Of a stretch of 64,000 nt of DNA, positions 11,364-20,450 are shown one piece after another (positions within the stretch are counted from its first letter, which is position 1; the number at the start of each line of letters is the position of its first letter). Below the pieces are notes generated by a model. The model ran no database searches. It saw only the letters and a program-made list of their open reading frames with translations, and had not been told where the DNA came from. The DNA comes from Streptomyces sp. V3I7. Lineage in GTDB: Bacteria; Actinomycetota; Actinomycetes; Streptomycetales; Streptomycetaceae. Both the position numbers and the translations under genes were made by a program. The stretch is from contig NZ_JAUSZK010000001.1 of assembly GCF_030817495.1 (NCBI RefSeq), positions 5,621,001-5,685,000 on the forward strand. The letters are read 5' to 3'.

Positions 11364-11430
11364 CTGCCCTGCCCGAAACCGCCTGCCCTGCCCGAAACCG
11401 CCTGCCCCGCCCGAAACCGCCTGCCCCGTA
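11364..11430. repeat. 19-bp tandem repeat between ROK and ABC genes
   Basis: Three full copies and a partial fourth of CTGCCCTGCCCGAAACCGC (the third has C for T at position 7) lie in the 214-bp spacer between the ROK and ABC ATPase genes. Expansion by slippage is likely; the regular 19-bp spacing would also suit a repeated protein-binding site upstream of the transporter operon. Confidence 0.7.
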
Positions 11431-11496
11431 CGCGGTCTCGCCCTGACTGCTCGCTCTGACTGCCCTGACTCCGGCCCGAACGCCGAGGGGATCCAG

Positions 11497-13020
11497 ATGG
11501 CACCAGAACCACCGCTGCTCAGCATGTCCGGCATCACGAAGTCGTTCCCCGGTGTCCGGGCCCTCGACGGCGTCGACCTCAAGGTCCAGCCGGGCGAAGT
11601 GCACTGCCTGCTCGGCCAGAACGGGGCAGGCAAGTCGACCCTCATCAAGGTCCTCGCCGGCGCCCACCAGCCCGACACCGGCACCATCCGCTGGCGCGGG
11701 GAGCCCGTCGCGCTGCGCTCGCCCATCGCCGCCATGCGCCTCGGCATCGCCACCATCTACCAGGAACTCGACCTGGTGGAGCACCTGTCCGTCGCCGAGA
11801 ACATCCACCTCGGTCACGAACCCACCGCCGCCGGCTTCGTCGTCCGCGGCAAGGCGGCCCGCGCCCAGGCCGCCGCCCTGCTGCGCCGACTCGGCCATCC
11901 CGAGATCCAATCCACGTGTCTCGTAGGCGAGTTGTCGGCCGCGCAGCAGCAGATCGTGTCGATGGCGCGGGCGCTCTCCCACGACGTACGGCTCATCGTC
12001 ATGGACGAGCCCTCCGCCGCGCTCGACCCGGACGAGGTCGACAACCTGTTCCGCATCGTCGGTGACCTGACCACCGGTGGCGTGGCCGTCGTCTACATCT
12101 CGCACCGCCTGGAGGAGATCCGCCGCATCGGCGACCGCGTCACGGTCCTCAAGGACGGGCGTGCGGTCGCGGGCGGACTGCCCGCCCGGTCGACACCGAC
12201 CCGCGAGGTCGTCGCGCTGATGACCGGACGGAACGTGGAGTACGTCTTCCCCGAGCGGCCCGCTGTGTCTTCCGCTGCCGGGGCCGCTCCGGTACTGGAG
12301 ATCCGAGGACTGGCCCGCGAGGGCGAGTTCGAACCCCTCGACCTCACCGTCCGCCCCGGCGAGATCGTCGGCCTCGCCGGACTCGTCGGCTCCGGGCGCT
12401 CGGAGATCCTGGAGACGATCTACGGTGCGCGCAGGCCAACCGGCGGCCAAGTTCTTGTCCACGGGCGCCCGTTGCGGCCCGGCAGCGTACGGTCCGCGGT
12501 CCGGGCCGGGATCGGGCTCGCGCCCGAGGAACGCAAGGCACAGGCCCTGCTGATGCTCGAGTCCGTCACCCGCAACGTGTCGCTCTCCTCCCTGTCGCGC
12601 TTCGCCCGCGGCGGCTGGATCGACCGGCGCGCCGAACGGGGCGCGGCCCGCGCGGCCACCCGCGAACTGTCGCTGCGCCCCGACAACCCCTCCGTGCCGG
12701 TGCGCACCCTCTCGGGCGGCAACCAGCAGAAGGCCGTCCTGGCCCGCTGGCTGCTGCGCGGCTGCCGCGTGCTGCTGCTGGACGAGCCCACCCGGGGCGT
12801 CGACGTGGGCGCGCGCGCCGAACTGTACGCCGTCGTACGGCGGCTGGCCGACGAGGGTCTGGCGGTCCTGCTGGTCTCCAGCGAGGTCCCGGAGGTGCTC
12901 GGCCTCGCCGACCGCGTACTGGTGCTGCGCGAGGGCCGCGTCGTCCACCAGGCGCCCGCCCGCGAACTGGACGAACACCGCGTACTCGACCTCGTTCTGG
13001 AAGGAAGCCCGGCGTCATGA
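11497..13020 (+). CDS. Sugar ABC transporter ATP-binding protein (RbsA/MglA type, two ATPase domains)
   Basis: A 507-aa cytosolic subunit with tandem ABC domains. The first has a canonical Walker A (GQNGAGKST, residues 40-48) and Walker B (LIVMDEPSAALD) with a variant signature (LSAAQQQ). The second has the degenerate Walker A (GLVGSGRSE) normal for CUT2 importers, a good signature (LSGGNQQKA) and Walker B (LLLDEPTRGVD). It powers import of a monosaccharide or cyclitol with the permease and lipoprotein that follow. Its stop overlaps the permease start by 4 nt (ATGA). Substrate not determined by sequence alone; ribose, xylose, galactose and inositol are all possible in this family. Confidence 0.93.
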   Translation: MAPEPPLLSMSGITKSFPGVRALDGVDLKVQPGEVHCLLGQNGAGKSTLIKVLAGAHQPDTGTIRWRGEPVALRSPIAAMRLGIATIYQELDLVEHLSVAENIHLGHEPTAAGFVVRGKAARAQAAALLRRLGHPEIQSTCLVGELSAAQQQIVSMARALSHDVRLIVMDEPSAALDPDEVDNLFRIVGDLTTGGVAVVYISHRLEEIRRIGDRVTVLKDGRAVAGGLPARSTPTREVVALMTGRNVEYVFPERPAVSSAAGAAPVLEIRGLAREGEFEPLDLTVRPGEIVGLAGLVGSGRSEILETIYGARRPTGGQVLVHGRPLRPGSVRSAVRAGIGLAPEERKAQALLMLESVTRNVSLSSLSRFARGGWIDRRAERGAARAATRELSLRPDNPSVPVRTLSGGNQQKAVLARWLLRGCRVLLLDEPTRGVDVGARAELYAVVRRLADEGLAVLLVSSEVPEVLGLADRVLVLREGRVVHQAPARELDEHRVLDLVLEGSPAS

Positions 13021-14036
13021 CGCAGCCCGTCTCCCCGCCGCGGGACAGCGCATCCAAGGTGCCGCAGGAGAGCCAACTCCCTCCCTGGCGCGAGCTGGTG
13101 GCCCGTGCCGACGTCCGCACCCTCTCGCTGCTCGGCGTGCTCGCCGCCCTCGTCGTCATCGGCGGCGCCACCAGGCCGGACGAGTTCCTCGACACCCGCA
13201 ACCTCCAACTCGTCCTCACCCAGGCGTCGGTGATCGGCGTCGTCACCGTCGGCATGACCTTCGTCATCACCTCCGGCGGCATCGACCTGTCCGTGGGCGC
13301 GATCGTCGCCCTCGCCTCGGTGTGGGCGACCACGCTGGCCACCCAGGAGTACGGCTTCGCGGGCATCCTCTTCACCGCGGTGATCGTCGGCGTGGGCTGC
13401 GGCCTGGTCAACGGGGTGCTCGTCGCCTACGGCGGCATGGTCCCGTTCATCGCCACGCTCGCCATGCTGGCCTCGGCGCGCGGACTGGCCCTGCAGATCA
13501 CCGGCGGCAAGACGCAGATCGTGACCGTCGACGGAATCCTCTCGCTCGGGGAGCGTGACTCCTACGTCCTCGGCATCCCGCCGCTGGTCCTGGTCTTCGC
13601 GGTGGTGACCGTCATCGGCTGGCTGGTGCTCAACCGCACCACCTTCGGCCGCCGCACCGTCGCCGTCGGCGGCAACGCCGAGGCCGCCCGGCTCGCCGGC
13701 ATCGACGTACGCCGCCAGCGCCTCTACCTCTACCTGCTGTCCGGACTGTGCTGCGGGATCGCCGCCTTCCTGCTGGTCATCCTGTCCGGCTCGGGCCAGA
13801 ACACCAACGGCAACCTCTACGAGCTCGACGCCATCGCCGCCGCGATCATCGGCGGCACGCTGCTCAGCGGGGGACGCGGCACCATCACCGGCTCCGTGCT
13901 CGGCGTCCTGATCTTCACCACGATCACCAACATCTTCGCCCTGAACAACCTCCAGAGCGACGTCCAGCAGATCGCCAAGGGCGCGATCATCGTCGCCGCC
14001 GTGCTGGTCCAGCGCCGTACCGCGAACACGAGCTGA
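13017..14036 (+). CDS. Sugar ABC transporter permease (RbsC type)
   Basis: A 339-aa membrane protein with about eight to ten hydrophobic helices and the CUT2 permease motif FVITSGGIDLSVGAIVALAS (about residues 80-100). Further family segments are GNAEAARLAGIDV and the C-terminal GGTLLSGGRGTITGSVLGV. It forms the channel for the substrate delivered by the lipoprotein at 14101. It is co-translated with the upstream ATPase and followed by a 10-bp tandem repeat and the lipoprotein gene. Confidence 0.93.
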   Translation: MTQPVSPPRDSASKVPQESQLPPWRELVARADVRTLSLLGVLAALVVIGGATRPDEFLDTRNLQLVLTQASVIGVVTVGMTFVITSGGIDLSVGAIVALASVWATTLATQEYGFAGILFTAVIVGVGCGLVNGVLVAYGGMVPFIATLAMLASARGLALQITGGKTQIVTVDGILSLGERDSYVLGIPPLVLVFAVVTVIGWLVLNRTTFGRRTVAVGGNAEAARLAGIDVRRQRLYLYLLSGLCCGIAAFLLVILSGSGQNTNGNLYELDAIAAAIIGGTLLSGGRGTITGSVLGVLIFTTITNIFALNNLQSDVQQIAKGAIIVAAVLVQRRTANTS

Positions 14037-14079
14037 GCAGACCTGAGCAGACCTGGGCAGACCTGAGCACACCTGAGAC
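14033..14079 (+). repeat. 10-bp tandem repeat between permease and lipoprotein genes
   Basis: Four copies of CTGAGCAGAC or one-base variants, plus a partial copy, begin at the permease stop codon. They fill most of the 64-bp spacer before the lipoprotein ribosome site. Confidence 0.65.
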
Positions 14080-14100
14080 CTGAGGAAAGGGTTCACCACC

Positions 14101-15141
14101 ATGTCGCACCTCACCAGTCGCAGAGGACTGCTCTTCGGGAGCGCCGCTGTCTCCGCCGGCGCCTTGCTCGCGGGGTGTACGAGCAACGAGCCCCAGGGCG
14201 GCAAGACCGGCGCGAACGACCAGCCGGTCGCCGACGACAAGCCCGGCAAGCGCGTCACCATCGGCTTCGCCGGCCCCCAGGCCGACCACGGCTGGCTCAA
14301 CGCCATCAACGACAACGCCAAGAGGCGCGCCAAGAAGTACGCGGACGTCACCCTGGAGATCACCGAGGGCTCCAACGACACCGCCGCACAGATCGGCCAG
14401 ATCGAGACCCTGATCAACAAGAAGGTCGACGTGCTGGTGGTGCTGCCCGCCGACGGCAAGGCACTCACCCAGGTCGGGCTGAAGGCGATGCGCGCGGGCA
14501 TCCCGGTCGTCAACCTCGACCGCGTCTTCAACAGTCCCCAGGCCTACCGCTGCTGGATCGGCGGCGACAACTACGGCATGGGCCTCAACGCCGGCCACTA
14601 CATCGGCGAGAAGCTCAAGGGCCATGCGAACGCCCGCGTCGTCGAACTCGCCGGGCTCGACAACCTGGAGCTCACCCAGCAGCGCACCAAGGGCTTCGAC
14701 GACGCGCTCAAGAACTACCCGAACATCAAGAAGGTCGCCCGCCAGGCCGCCGAGTTCACCGTCGAGTCCGGGCAGGCCAAGATGGCCCAACTCCTGCAGG
14801 CACAATCCAAGTTCGACGCCCTGTGGAACCACGACGACGACCAGGGCGTGGGGGCGCTGCGCGCCATCGAGCAGGCCGGGCGCGACGACTTCCTGATGGT
14901 CGGCGGCGCCGGGGCACTCGCCGCGTTCCAGGCGATCAAGCAGGACGACGGCGTGCTCAAGGCGACCGTCCTCTACCCGCCGACGATGGCCGCCTCCGCG
15001 ATCGACCTCGCCCGCGCCCTCGGCCAGAGCACGGGCATCGGCGGCCTCGCCGAGTACGAGATTCCGGCCTCCATCACCCTCTACTCGGCCGTCGTAGACA
15101 AGGACAACGTCGACCAGTACATGCCCACCGGCTTCCGCTGA
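14101..15141 (+). CDS. Substrate-binding lipoprotein of sugar ABC transporter
   Basis: A 346-aa periplasmic-binding-protein type 4 (RbsB-like) lipoprotein. It starts with a twin-arginine signal (TSRRGLLFGS) ending in a lipobox LAGC with the lipidated Cys at residue 26, so it is probably Tat-exported and membrane-anchored. The mature domain shows the sugar-binding fold pattern: AGPQADHGWLNAINDNAKR, IETLINKKVDVLVVLPAD, and GGDNYGMGLNAGHYIGEKL. It captures the ligand and hands it to the permease. The Gfo/Idh oxidoreductase and isomerase downstream suggest a sugar or cyclitol that is oxidised after uptake. Confidence 0.93.
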   Translation: MSHLTSRRGLLFGSAAVSAGALLAGCTSNEPQGGKTGANDQPVADDKPGKRVTIGFAGPQADHGWLNAINDNAKRRAKKYADVTLEITEGSNDTAAQIGQIETLINKKVDVLVVLPADGKALTQVGLKAMRAGIPVVNLDRVFNSPQAYRCWIGGDNYGMGLNAGHYIGEKLKGHANARVVELAGLDNLELTQQRTKGFDDALKNYPNIKKVARQAAEFTVESGQAKMAQLLQAQSKFDALWNHDDDQGVGALRAIEQAGRDDFLMVGGAGALAAFQAIKQDDGVLKATVLYPPTMAASAIDLARALGQSTGIGGLAEYEIPASITLYSAVVDKDNVDQYMPTGFR

Positions 15142-15201
15142 CCCCGTACCCACCCCGCACCCCCACGGCGCCATCACGACGAGGACGAGGAGGACATCCG
15201 T

Positions 15202-16815
15202 ATGGGACAGGAGCAGCAGCCGGACGGGCAGGTGGGAGAGACGCCGTGGTTCGGGGGGCCGGTGGGTGCGACGCCGTTCTCCGGGGGGCCGGTGGGAGGG
15301 GCGCTGTCCTCCGGAAGCTCGGTGGGACGGGCCGCGACGTCCGACGGGCCAGCAGGGGGCCCGCTGCCGCCGCCCTCCGGACATGCGGACGGGCTGCCGT
15401 CAACCGCTCGGTCGGTGGGCGGGCTGTCGCCGAGCGGCGAGTCCGCGGGGGCGACGCCGTCGTCCGGGGGCCCGGTGAGGGCGATGCCGTCCTCCGGGGG
15501 CCCGGTCGGAGGGGCCGCGTCGTCCAGGCAGCGTGGCGGAGGGACGCCGGCTGTCGCCGGGCAGACCGGTGAGGTGTCGTCGTTCGAAAGGCCGGCCGCA
15601 GGCGCCCCGCCTCTGCGGGTCGGCATGGTCGGGTACGCCTTCATGGGGGCCGCCCACTCCCAGGGCTGGCGCACCGTGGGCCGGGTCTTCGACCTGCCGT
15701 TGCGGCCCGTGCGGGCCGCCATCTGCGGCCGGGACCCCGACGCCGTGCGCGCGGCCGCCGACCGGCAGGGATGGGCCGCCGCCGAGACCGACTGGCGCGC
15801 GCTGGTCGACCGGGACGACATCGACCTCGTCGACATCTGCACCCCCGGCGACAGCCACGCCGAGATCGCGATCGCCGCGCTCGCCGCGGGCAAGCACGTC
15901 CTGTGCGAGAAGCCCCTCGCGAACACCGTAGAAGAGGCCGAGGCAATGGCTCACGCGGCGGAAGAGGCATACGCACGGGGCCAGTTGGCCATGGTCGGCT
16001 TCAACTACCGCCGCGTTCCCGCCGTCGCCCTCGCCCGGCGCATGATGGCCGAGGGGCGGCTCGGCGCCCTGCGGCACGTGCGGATGACGTACCTCCAGGA
16101 CTGGCTGGTGAACCCCGAGTTCCCCCTGACCTGGCGGCTGCGCAAGGAGGCGGCGGGCTCCGGAGCGCTCGGAGATCTGGGCGCCCACATCATCGACCTC
16201 GCCCAGTACCTCGCGGGCGAGCCCCTCTTCGGGGTCTCCGCCCTCACCGAGACCTTCGTACGACAGCGGCCCCTGCCGAGTGCACCCACCAGCGGCCTGG
16301 CCACGGTCACCGCCGCGGGCACCGGCGCCGGCACCGGCACCGGCACCCGCACCGGCCAGGTCACCGTGGACGACGCCGCCGTCTTCACCGGCCGCTTCCC
16401 CTCCGGCGCCCTCGCCTCCTTCGAGGCCACCCGCTACGCCACCGGCCGCAAGAACGCCCTGCGCCTCGAACTCAACGGCGAGCGCGGCTCGGTGGCCTTC
16501 GACCTGGAGCGGCTCAACGAGCTGTCGTACCACGACGCCACCGAGGCCGGTACGCACGCCGGCTTCCGCCGCATCCTCGTCACCGAGCCCGACCACCCCT
16601 ACCTGGAGGCCTGGTGGCCCCCCGGACACGGCCTCGGTTACGAGCACACCTTCGTCCACCAGGCCCGCGACCTCGTGCACGCGATCGCCGAGGGCCGCAG
16701 GCCGGAGCCCTCCTTCGCCGACGGACTCCAGGTCCAGCGCGTACTCGCGGCGGTGGAGGAGAGCGCCGCAAAGAACTCCGTCTACACCCCCATCGCAGGC
16801 CCCGCCGCGGGCTGA
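15202..16815 (+). CDS. Gfo/Idh/MocA-family NAD(P)-dependent oxidoreductase with repetitive N-terminal extension
   Basis: A 537-aa protein. Residues about 137-260 form a Rossmann domain ([16 protein letters not shown], then [16 protein letters not shown] with the EKP motif), followed by the GFO/IDH C-terminal domain (about 270-520). Such enzymes oxidise sugars or cyclitols such as inositol. The first 135 residues are unusual: an 11-residue Gly/Pro/Ser repeat ([15 protein letters not shown]) absent from the family. The start at 15202 is supported by GAGGAGG; no good internal start precedes the Rossmann domain. A second slippage tract encodes a Gly-Thr/Ala run at about residues 372-384. It is 14 nt ahead of the isomerase gene and likely works with it. 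Confidence 0.88.
   Translation: MGQEQQPDGQVGETPWFGGPVGATPFSGGPVGGALSSGSSVGRAATSDGPAGGPLPPPSGHADGLPSTARSVGGLSPSGESAGATPSSGGPVRAMPSSGGPVGGAASSRQRGGGTPAVAGQTGEVSSFERPAAGAPPLRVGMVGYAFMGAAHSQGWRTVGRVFDLPLRPVRAAICGRDPDAVRAAADRQGWAAAETDWRALVDRDDIDLVDICTPGDSHAEIAIAALAAGKHVLCEKPLANTVEEAEAMAHAAEEAYARGQLAMVGFNYRRVPAVALARRMMAEGRLGALRHVRMTYLQDWLVNPEFPLTWRLRKEAAGSGALGDLGAHIIDLAQYLAGEPLFGVSALTETFVRQRPLPSAPTSGLATVTAAGTGAGTGTGTRTGQVTVDDAAVFTGRFPSGALASFEATRYATGRKNALRLELNGERGSVAFDLERLNELSYHDATEAGTHAGFRRILVTEPDHPYLEAWWPPGHGLGYEHTFVHQARDLVHAIAEGRRPEPSFADGLQVQRVLAAVEESAAKNSVYTPIAGPAAG
15240..15520 (+). repeat. 33-bp coding minisatellite in oxidoreductase N-terminus
   Basis: Degenerate units of about 33 bp containing TCCGGGGGGCCGGTGGGAGG-type cores encode the 11-aa repeats [33 protein letters not shown] and [11 protein letters not shown]. 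Copies are clearest at about 15268-15335 and 15445-15520. Confidence 0.65.
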
Positions 16816-16829
16816 GGAGGCCACGACAC

Positions 16830-17828
16830 ATGCCGCGCACCTTCACGCTGTTCACCGGGCAGTGGGCGGACCTGCCCCTGGAGGAGGTCTGCCGCCTGGC
16901 CCGCGACTTCGGCTACGACGGACTCGAACTCGCCTGCTGGGGCGACCACTTCGAGGTCGACAAGGCGCTCGCCGACCCGGCCTACGTCACCTCCCGCCAC
17001 CAACTCCTCGACAAGTACGGCCTGAAGTGCTGGGCGATCTCCAACCACCTGGTCGGCCAGGCCGTCTGCGACGCGATCATCGACGAACGCCACCAGGCCA
17101 TCCTGCCCACCCGCATCTGGGGCGACGGCGACGCGGAGGGCGTACGGCGGCGGGCGGCGGCCGAGATCGCCGACACCGCACGCGCCGCGGCCGCCTTCGG
17201 CGTCGACACGGTCGTCGGCTTCACCGGTTCCGCCATCTGGCACCTCGTCGCGATGTTCCCGCCCGCCTCCGAGGCGATGATCGAGCGCGGCTACGACGAC
17301 TTCGCCGGGCGCTGGAACCCGATCCTCGACGTGTTCGACGCCGAGGGCGTGCGGTTCGCCCACGAGGTGCACCCGAGCGAGATCGCGTACGACTACTGGA
17401 CAACCCAGCGCGCGCTCACGGCCGTTGACCACCGTCCCGCCTTCGGCCTCAACTTCGACCCCTCCCACTTCGTGTGGCAGGACCTCGACCCCGTCGGCTT
17501 CCTGTGGGACTTCCGCGACCGGATCTACCACGTCGACTGCAAGGAGGCCCGCAAGCGCCTCGACGGCCGCAACGGCCGCCTCGGCTCCCACCTGCCCTGG
17601 GGTGACCCGCGCCGCGGCTGGGACTTCGTGTCCGCCGGGCACGGCGACGTGCCCTGGGAGGACGTCTTCCGCATGCTGCGCTCCATCGACTACCGGGGCC
17701 CGATCTCCGTCGAATGGGAGGACGCCGGCATGGACCGGCTCCAGGGCGCCCCCGAGGCCCTCGCGCGCCTGAACGCGTACGACTTCGAGCCGCCGTCGGC
17801 CTCCTTCGACGCGGCGTTCGGCAACTGA
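16830..17828 (+). CDS. Sugar phosphate isomerase/epimerase (xylose-isomerase-like TIM barrel)
   Basis: A 332-aa AP-endonuclease-2-type TIM barrel. Metal-ligand segments are visible: [14 protein letters not shown] (Glu), [12 protein letters not shown] (Asp/His), YHVDCKEA (His/Asp) and ISVEWEDAG (Glu). Members isomerise or epimerise sugars, or act in inositol catabolism (IolE/IolI/IolH types). ATG 16830 follows GAGGAGG, 14 nt after the oxidoreductase stop. The pair is probably one metabolic step: oxidation by the Gfo/Idh enzyme and isomerisation or dehydration by this one. Exact substrate unknown. Confidence 0.9.
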   Translation: MPRTFTLFTGQWADLPLEEVCRLARDFGYDGLELACWGDHFEVDKALADPAYVTSRHQLLDKYGLKCWAISNHLVGQAVCDAIIDERHQAILPTRIWGDGDAEGVRRRAAAEIADTARAAAAFGVDTVVGFTGSAIWHLVAMFPPASEAMIERGYDDFAGRWNPILDVFDAEGVRFAHEVHPSEIAYDYWTTQRALTAVDHRPAFGLNFDPSHFVWQDLDPVGFLWDFRDRIYHVDCKEARKRLDGRNGRLGSHLPWGDPRRGWDFVSAGHGDVPWEDVFRMLRSIDYRGPISVEWEDAGMDRLQGAPEALARLNAYDFEPPSASFDAAFGN

Positions 17829-17934
17829 TCCGCCCCCCGCACCACCGAGCAGCTCTCCGACAGCTCTCCGGGATGACGGCGCATCCCGGCGCAGGTATCC
17901 GCCCCGTACAACCGGCCCCATTCTGGAGGCATTC

Positions 17935-20436
17935 GTGCACGGGAACGACCGCACCACCCGCACCGGCAGAACAGCGACCCGCAGACGACGCCCCGCCCTC
18001 CGCAAGGCGGCCGCCCTGCTCGGGAGCGCCCTGCTGGCAGGCGCCACCCTCACCCTGACGTCGCCCGCGGCCCCGGCCGGGGCGGCCGACTCGCCCTCCG
18101 CCGCCGAGGACTTCCAGCAGGTCACCCTCGCCAAGGGCGAGCCGGAGACCGGCGAGCCCATGTCGCTGGCCGTCCTCCCGGACCGCTCGGTCCTGCACAC
18201 CTCCCGCGACGGCGAGCTGCGCCTCACCGACGCCGGGGGCAACACCAGGCTCGCCGGGAAGCTCGACGTCTACACGCACGACGAGGAAGGCCTCCAAGGC
18301 GTCGGTGTCGACCCGCACTTCGCCGACAACCGCTTCATCTACCTCTACTACGCACCCCCGTTGGACACCCCGCCCGGCGACGCCCCGGAGACCGGCACCG
18401 CCGCCGACTTCGCCCCCTTCGACGGCGTCAACCGCCTCTCCCGCTTCGTCCTGAAGACGGACGGCACCCTCGACGCCGCCAGCGAGAAGAAGATCCTCGA
18501 CGTCCCCACCTCCCGCGGCATCTGCTGCCACGTCGGCGGCGACATCGACTTCGACGCGGCCGGGAACCTCTACCTGTCCACCGGCGACGACACCAACCCC
18601 TTCCAGTCGGACGGCTACGCCCCCATCGACGAGCGCGCCGACCGCAACCCCGCCTTCGACGCCCAGCGTTCGGCCGGCAACACCAACGACCTGCGCGGCA
18701 AGCTCCTGCGCATCAAGGTGAACGACGACGGCTCGTACGGCATCCCCGACGGCAACCTCTTCGCGCCCGGCACGGACAGGACGCGGCCCGAGATCTACGC
18801 GATGGGCTTCCGCAACCCTTTCCGTTTCAGCGTCGACCGCAAGACCGGCATCGTCTACGTCGGTGACTACGGCCCCGACGCGGGCGCCGCCGACCCGGCG
18901 CGCGGTCCGGCGGGCCAGGTCGAGTTCGCCCGCGTCACCGGACCCGGCAACTTCGGCTGGCCGTACTGCACCGGCGCCAACGACGCCTACGTCGACTACG
19001 ACTTCGGCACCAAGGCCTCGGGCGACCGCTTCGACTGCGCCGCGCCGAAGAACACCTCGCCCCACAACACCGGGCTGACCGACCTGCCCCCGGCCCAGCC
19101 CGCCTGGATCCCCTACGACGGTGCGTCCGTACCCGAGTTCGGCGACGGTTCCGAGTCCCCGATGGGCGGCCCGGTCTACCACTACGACGCTGCCCTCGAC
19201 TCGCCGGTCAAGTTCCCGCAGGCGTACGACGGCAACTTCTTCGCCGGGGAGTTCGGACGGCGCTGGATCAAGCGGATCGCCAGCGGCGGCGACGGCACCG
19301 TGCAGTCCATCAACGCCTTTCCGTGGACCGGCACCCAGGTGATGGACATGGCCTTCGGAGCCGACGGCGCGCTGTACGTCCTCGACTACGGCACCGCATG
19401 GTTCGGCGGCGACGACAACTCCGCGCTGTACCGCATCGAGAACGCCACCGACGGCCACTCCCCGGTCGCGCAGGCCGCCGCCGACCGCACCTCCGGCAAG
19501 GCCCCGTACAAGGTCCGCTTCTCCTCCGCCGGCACGAGCGACCAGGACGGCGACGCCCTCACCTACAGCTGGGACTTCGGCGACGGCACGCGCTCGACGG
19601 AGGCCGACCCGACGCACACGTACAAGAAGAACGGCACCTACACGGCGACGCTCACCGCCAAGGACACCTCGGGGCGCACGGGCGGCGCGAGCGTGCGGAT
19701 CGTCGTGGGCAACACGGCACCCAAGGTCACCCTCGAACTCCCGCAGGACGGGCAGCTGTTCTCCTTCGGTGACGCCGTTCCCTTCAAGGTGAAGGTCACC
19801 GACCCGGAGGACGGCACGAGCGTCGACTGCGCCAAGGTCAAGGTCACCTTCGTCCTCGGCCACGACACCCACGGCCACCCGATCACCTCCGCGAGCGGCT
19901 GCTCCGGCACCATCCAGACCACCGCCGACGGCGGCCACGACGAGGACGCCAACATCTTCGGAGTCTTCGACGCCGAGTACACCGACGGCGGAGGCGGCGG
20001 CCAGGCCCCGCTCACCTCGCACGACCAGAACATCACCCAGCCCCGGCACCGCCAGGCCGAGCACTTCGGCGAGTCCTCCGGCGTCTCGGTCATCACCAAG
20101 GCGCCCGCGCACGGCGGCAAGACGGTCGGCGACATCGACAACGGCGACTGGATCTCCTTCACGCCGTACGCGCTGAGCGACGCCAAGAAGATCAGCGCAC
20201 GCGTCTCCTCCGGCGGCGCGGGCGGAACCCTGGAGGTCCGCGCGGGCTCGGCGACGGGCACCCTGCTCGGCAAGGCGACCGTGCCGGTGACCGGCGGCTG
20301 GGAGACCTTCCAGGACATGAGCGCCGACCTGTCCCGCGCCCCGCGCGGCACCACCACGCTCTACCTCGTCTTCAAGGGAAGCACCGGATCCGGCGCCCTG
20401 TTCGACGTCGACGACTTCACCTTCACGACGGGCTGA
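17935..20436 (+). CDS. Secreted glucose/sorbosone dehydrogenase-type protein with PKD and CBM6-like domains
   Basis: An 833-aa exported protein. An Arg-rich signal peptide (about 1-48, ending PAGA) precedes a six-bladed GSDH/PQQ-type propeller (about 55-500: EEGLQGVGVDPHF, NRFIYLYYAPP, AMGFRNPFRFSVD, FFAGEFGRRWIKR). A PKD domain follows (about 515-590, YSWDFGDGTRS), then a cadherin/PKD-like stretch, then a CBM6-like carbohydrate-binding module (about 700-833, QAEHF ... NGDWISF ... LYLVFKGS). It probably oxidises sugars on the cell surface or medium side using PQQ. GTG 17935 follows CTGGAGG. The next gene, a ThuA-DUF1080 protein, is 14 nt away and likely cotranscribed. Confidence 0.88.
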   Translation: MHGNDRTTRTGRTATRRRRPALRKAAALLGSALLAGATLTLTSPAAPAGAADSPSAAEDFQQVTLAKGEPETGEPMSLAVLPDRSVLHTSRDGELRLTDAGGNTRLAGKLDVYTHDEEGLQGVGVDPHFADNRFIYLYYAPPLDTPPGDAPETGTAADFAPFDGVNRLSRFVLKTDGTLDAASEKKILDVPTSRGICCHVGGDIDFDAAGNLYLSTGDDTNPFQSDGYAPIDERADRNPAFDAQRSAGNTNDLRGKLLRIKVNDDGSYGIPDGNLFAPGTDRTRPEIYAMGFRNPFRFSVDRKTGIVYVGDYGPDAGAADPARGPAGQVEFARVTGPGNFGWPYCTGANDAYVDYDFGTKASGDRFDCAAPKNTSPHNTGLTDLPPAQPAWIPYDGASVPEFGDGSESPMGGPVYHYDAALDSPVKFPQAYDGNFFAGEFGRRWIKRIASGGDGTVQSINAFPWTGTQVMDMAFGADGALYVLDYGTAWFGGDDNSALYRIENATDGHSPVAQAAADRTSGKAPYKVRFSSAGTSDQDGDALTYSWDFGDGTRSTEADPTHTYKKNGTYTATLTAKDTSGRTGGASVRIVVGNTAPKVTLELPQDGQLFSFGDAVPFKVKVTDPEDGTSVDCAKVKVTFVLGHDTHGHPITSASGCSGTIQTTADGGHDEDANIFGVFDAEYTDGGGGGQAPLTSHDQNITQPRHRQAEHFGESSGVSVITKAPAHGGKTVGDIDNGDWISFTPYALSDAKKISARVSSGGAGGTLEVRAGSATGTLLGKATVPVTGGWETFQDMSADLSRAPRGTTTLYLVFKGSTGSGALFDVDDFTFTTG

Positions 20437-20450
20437 AGGGAGGGGAGACG

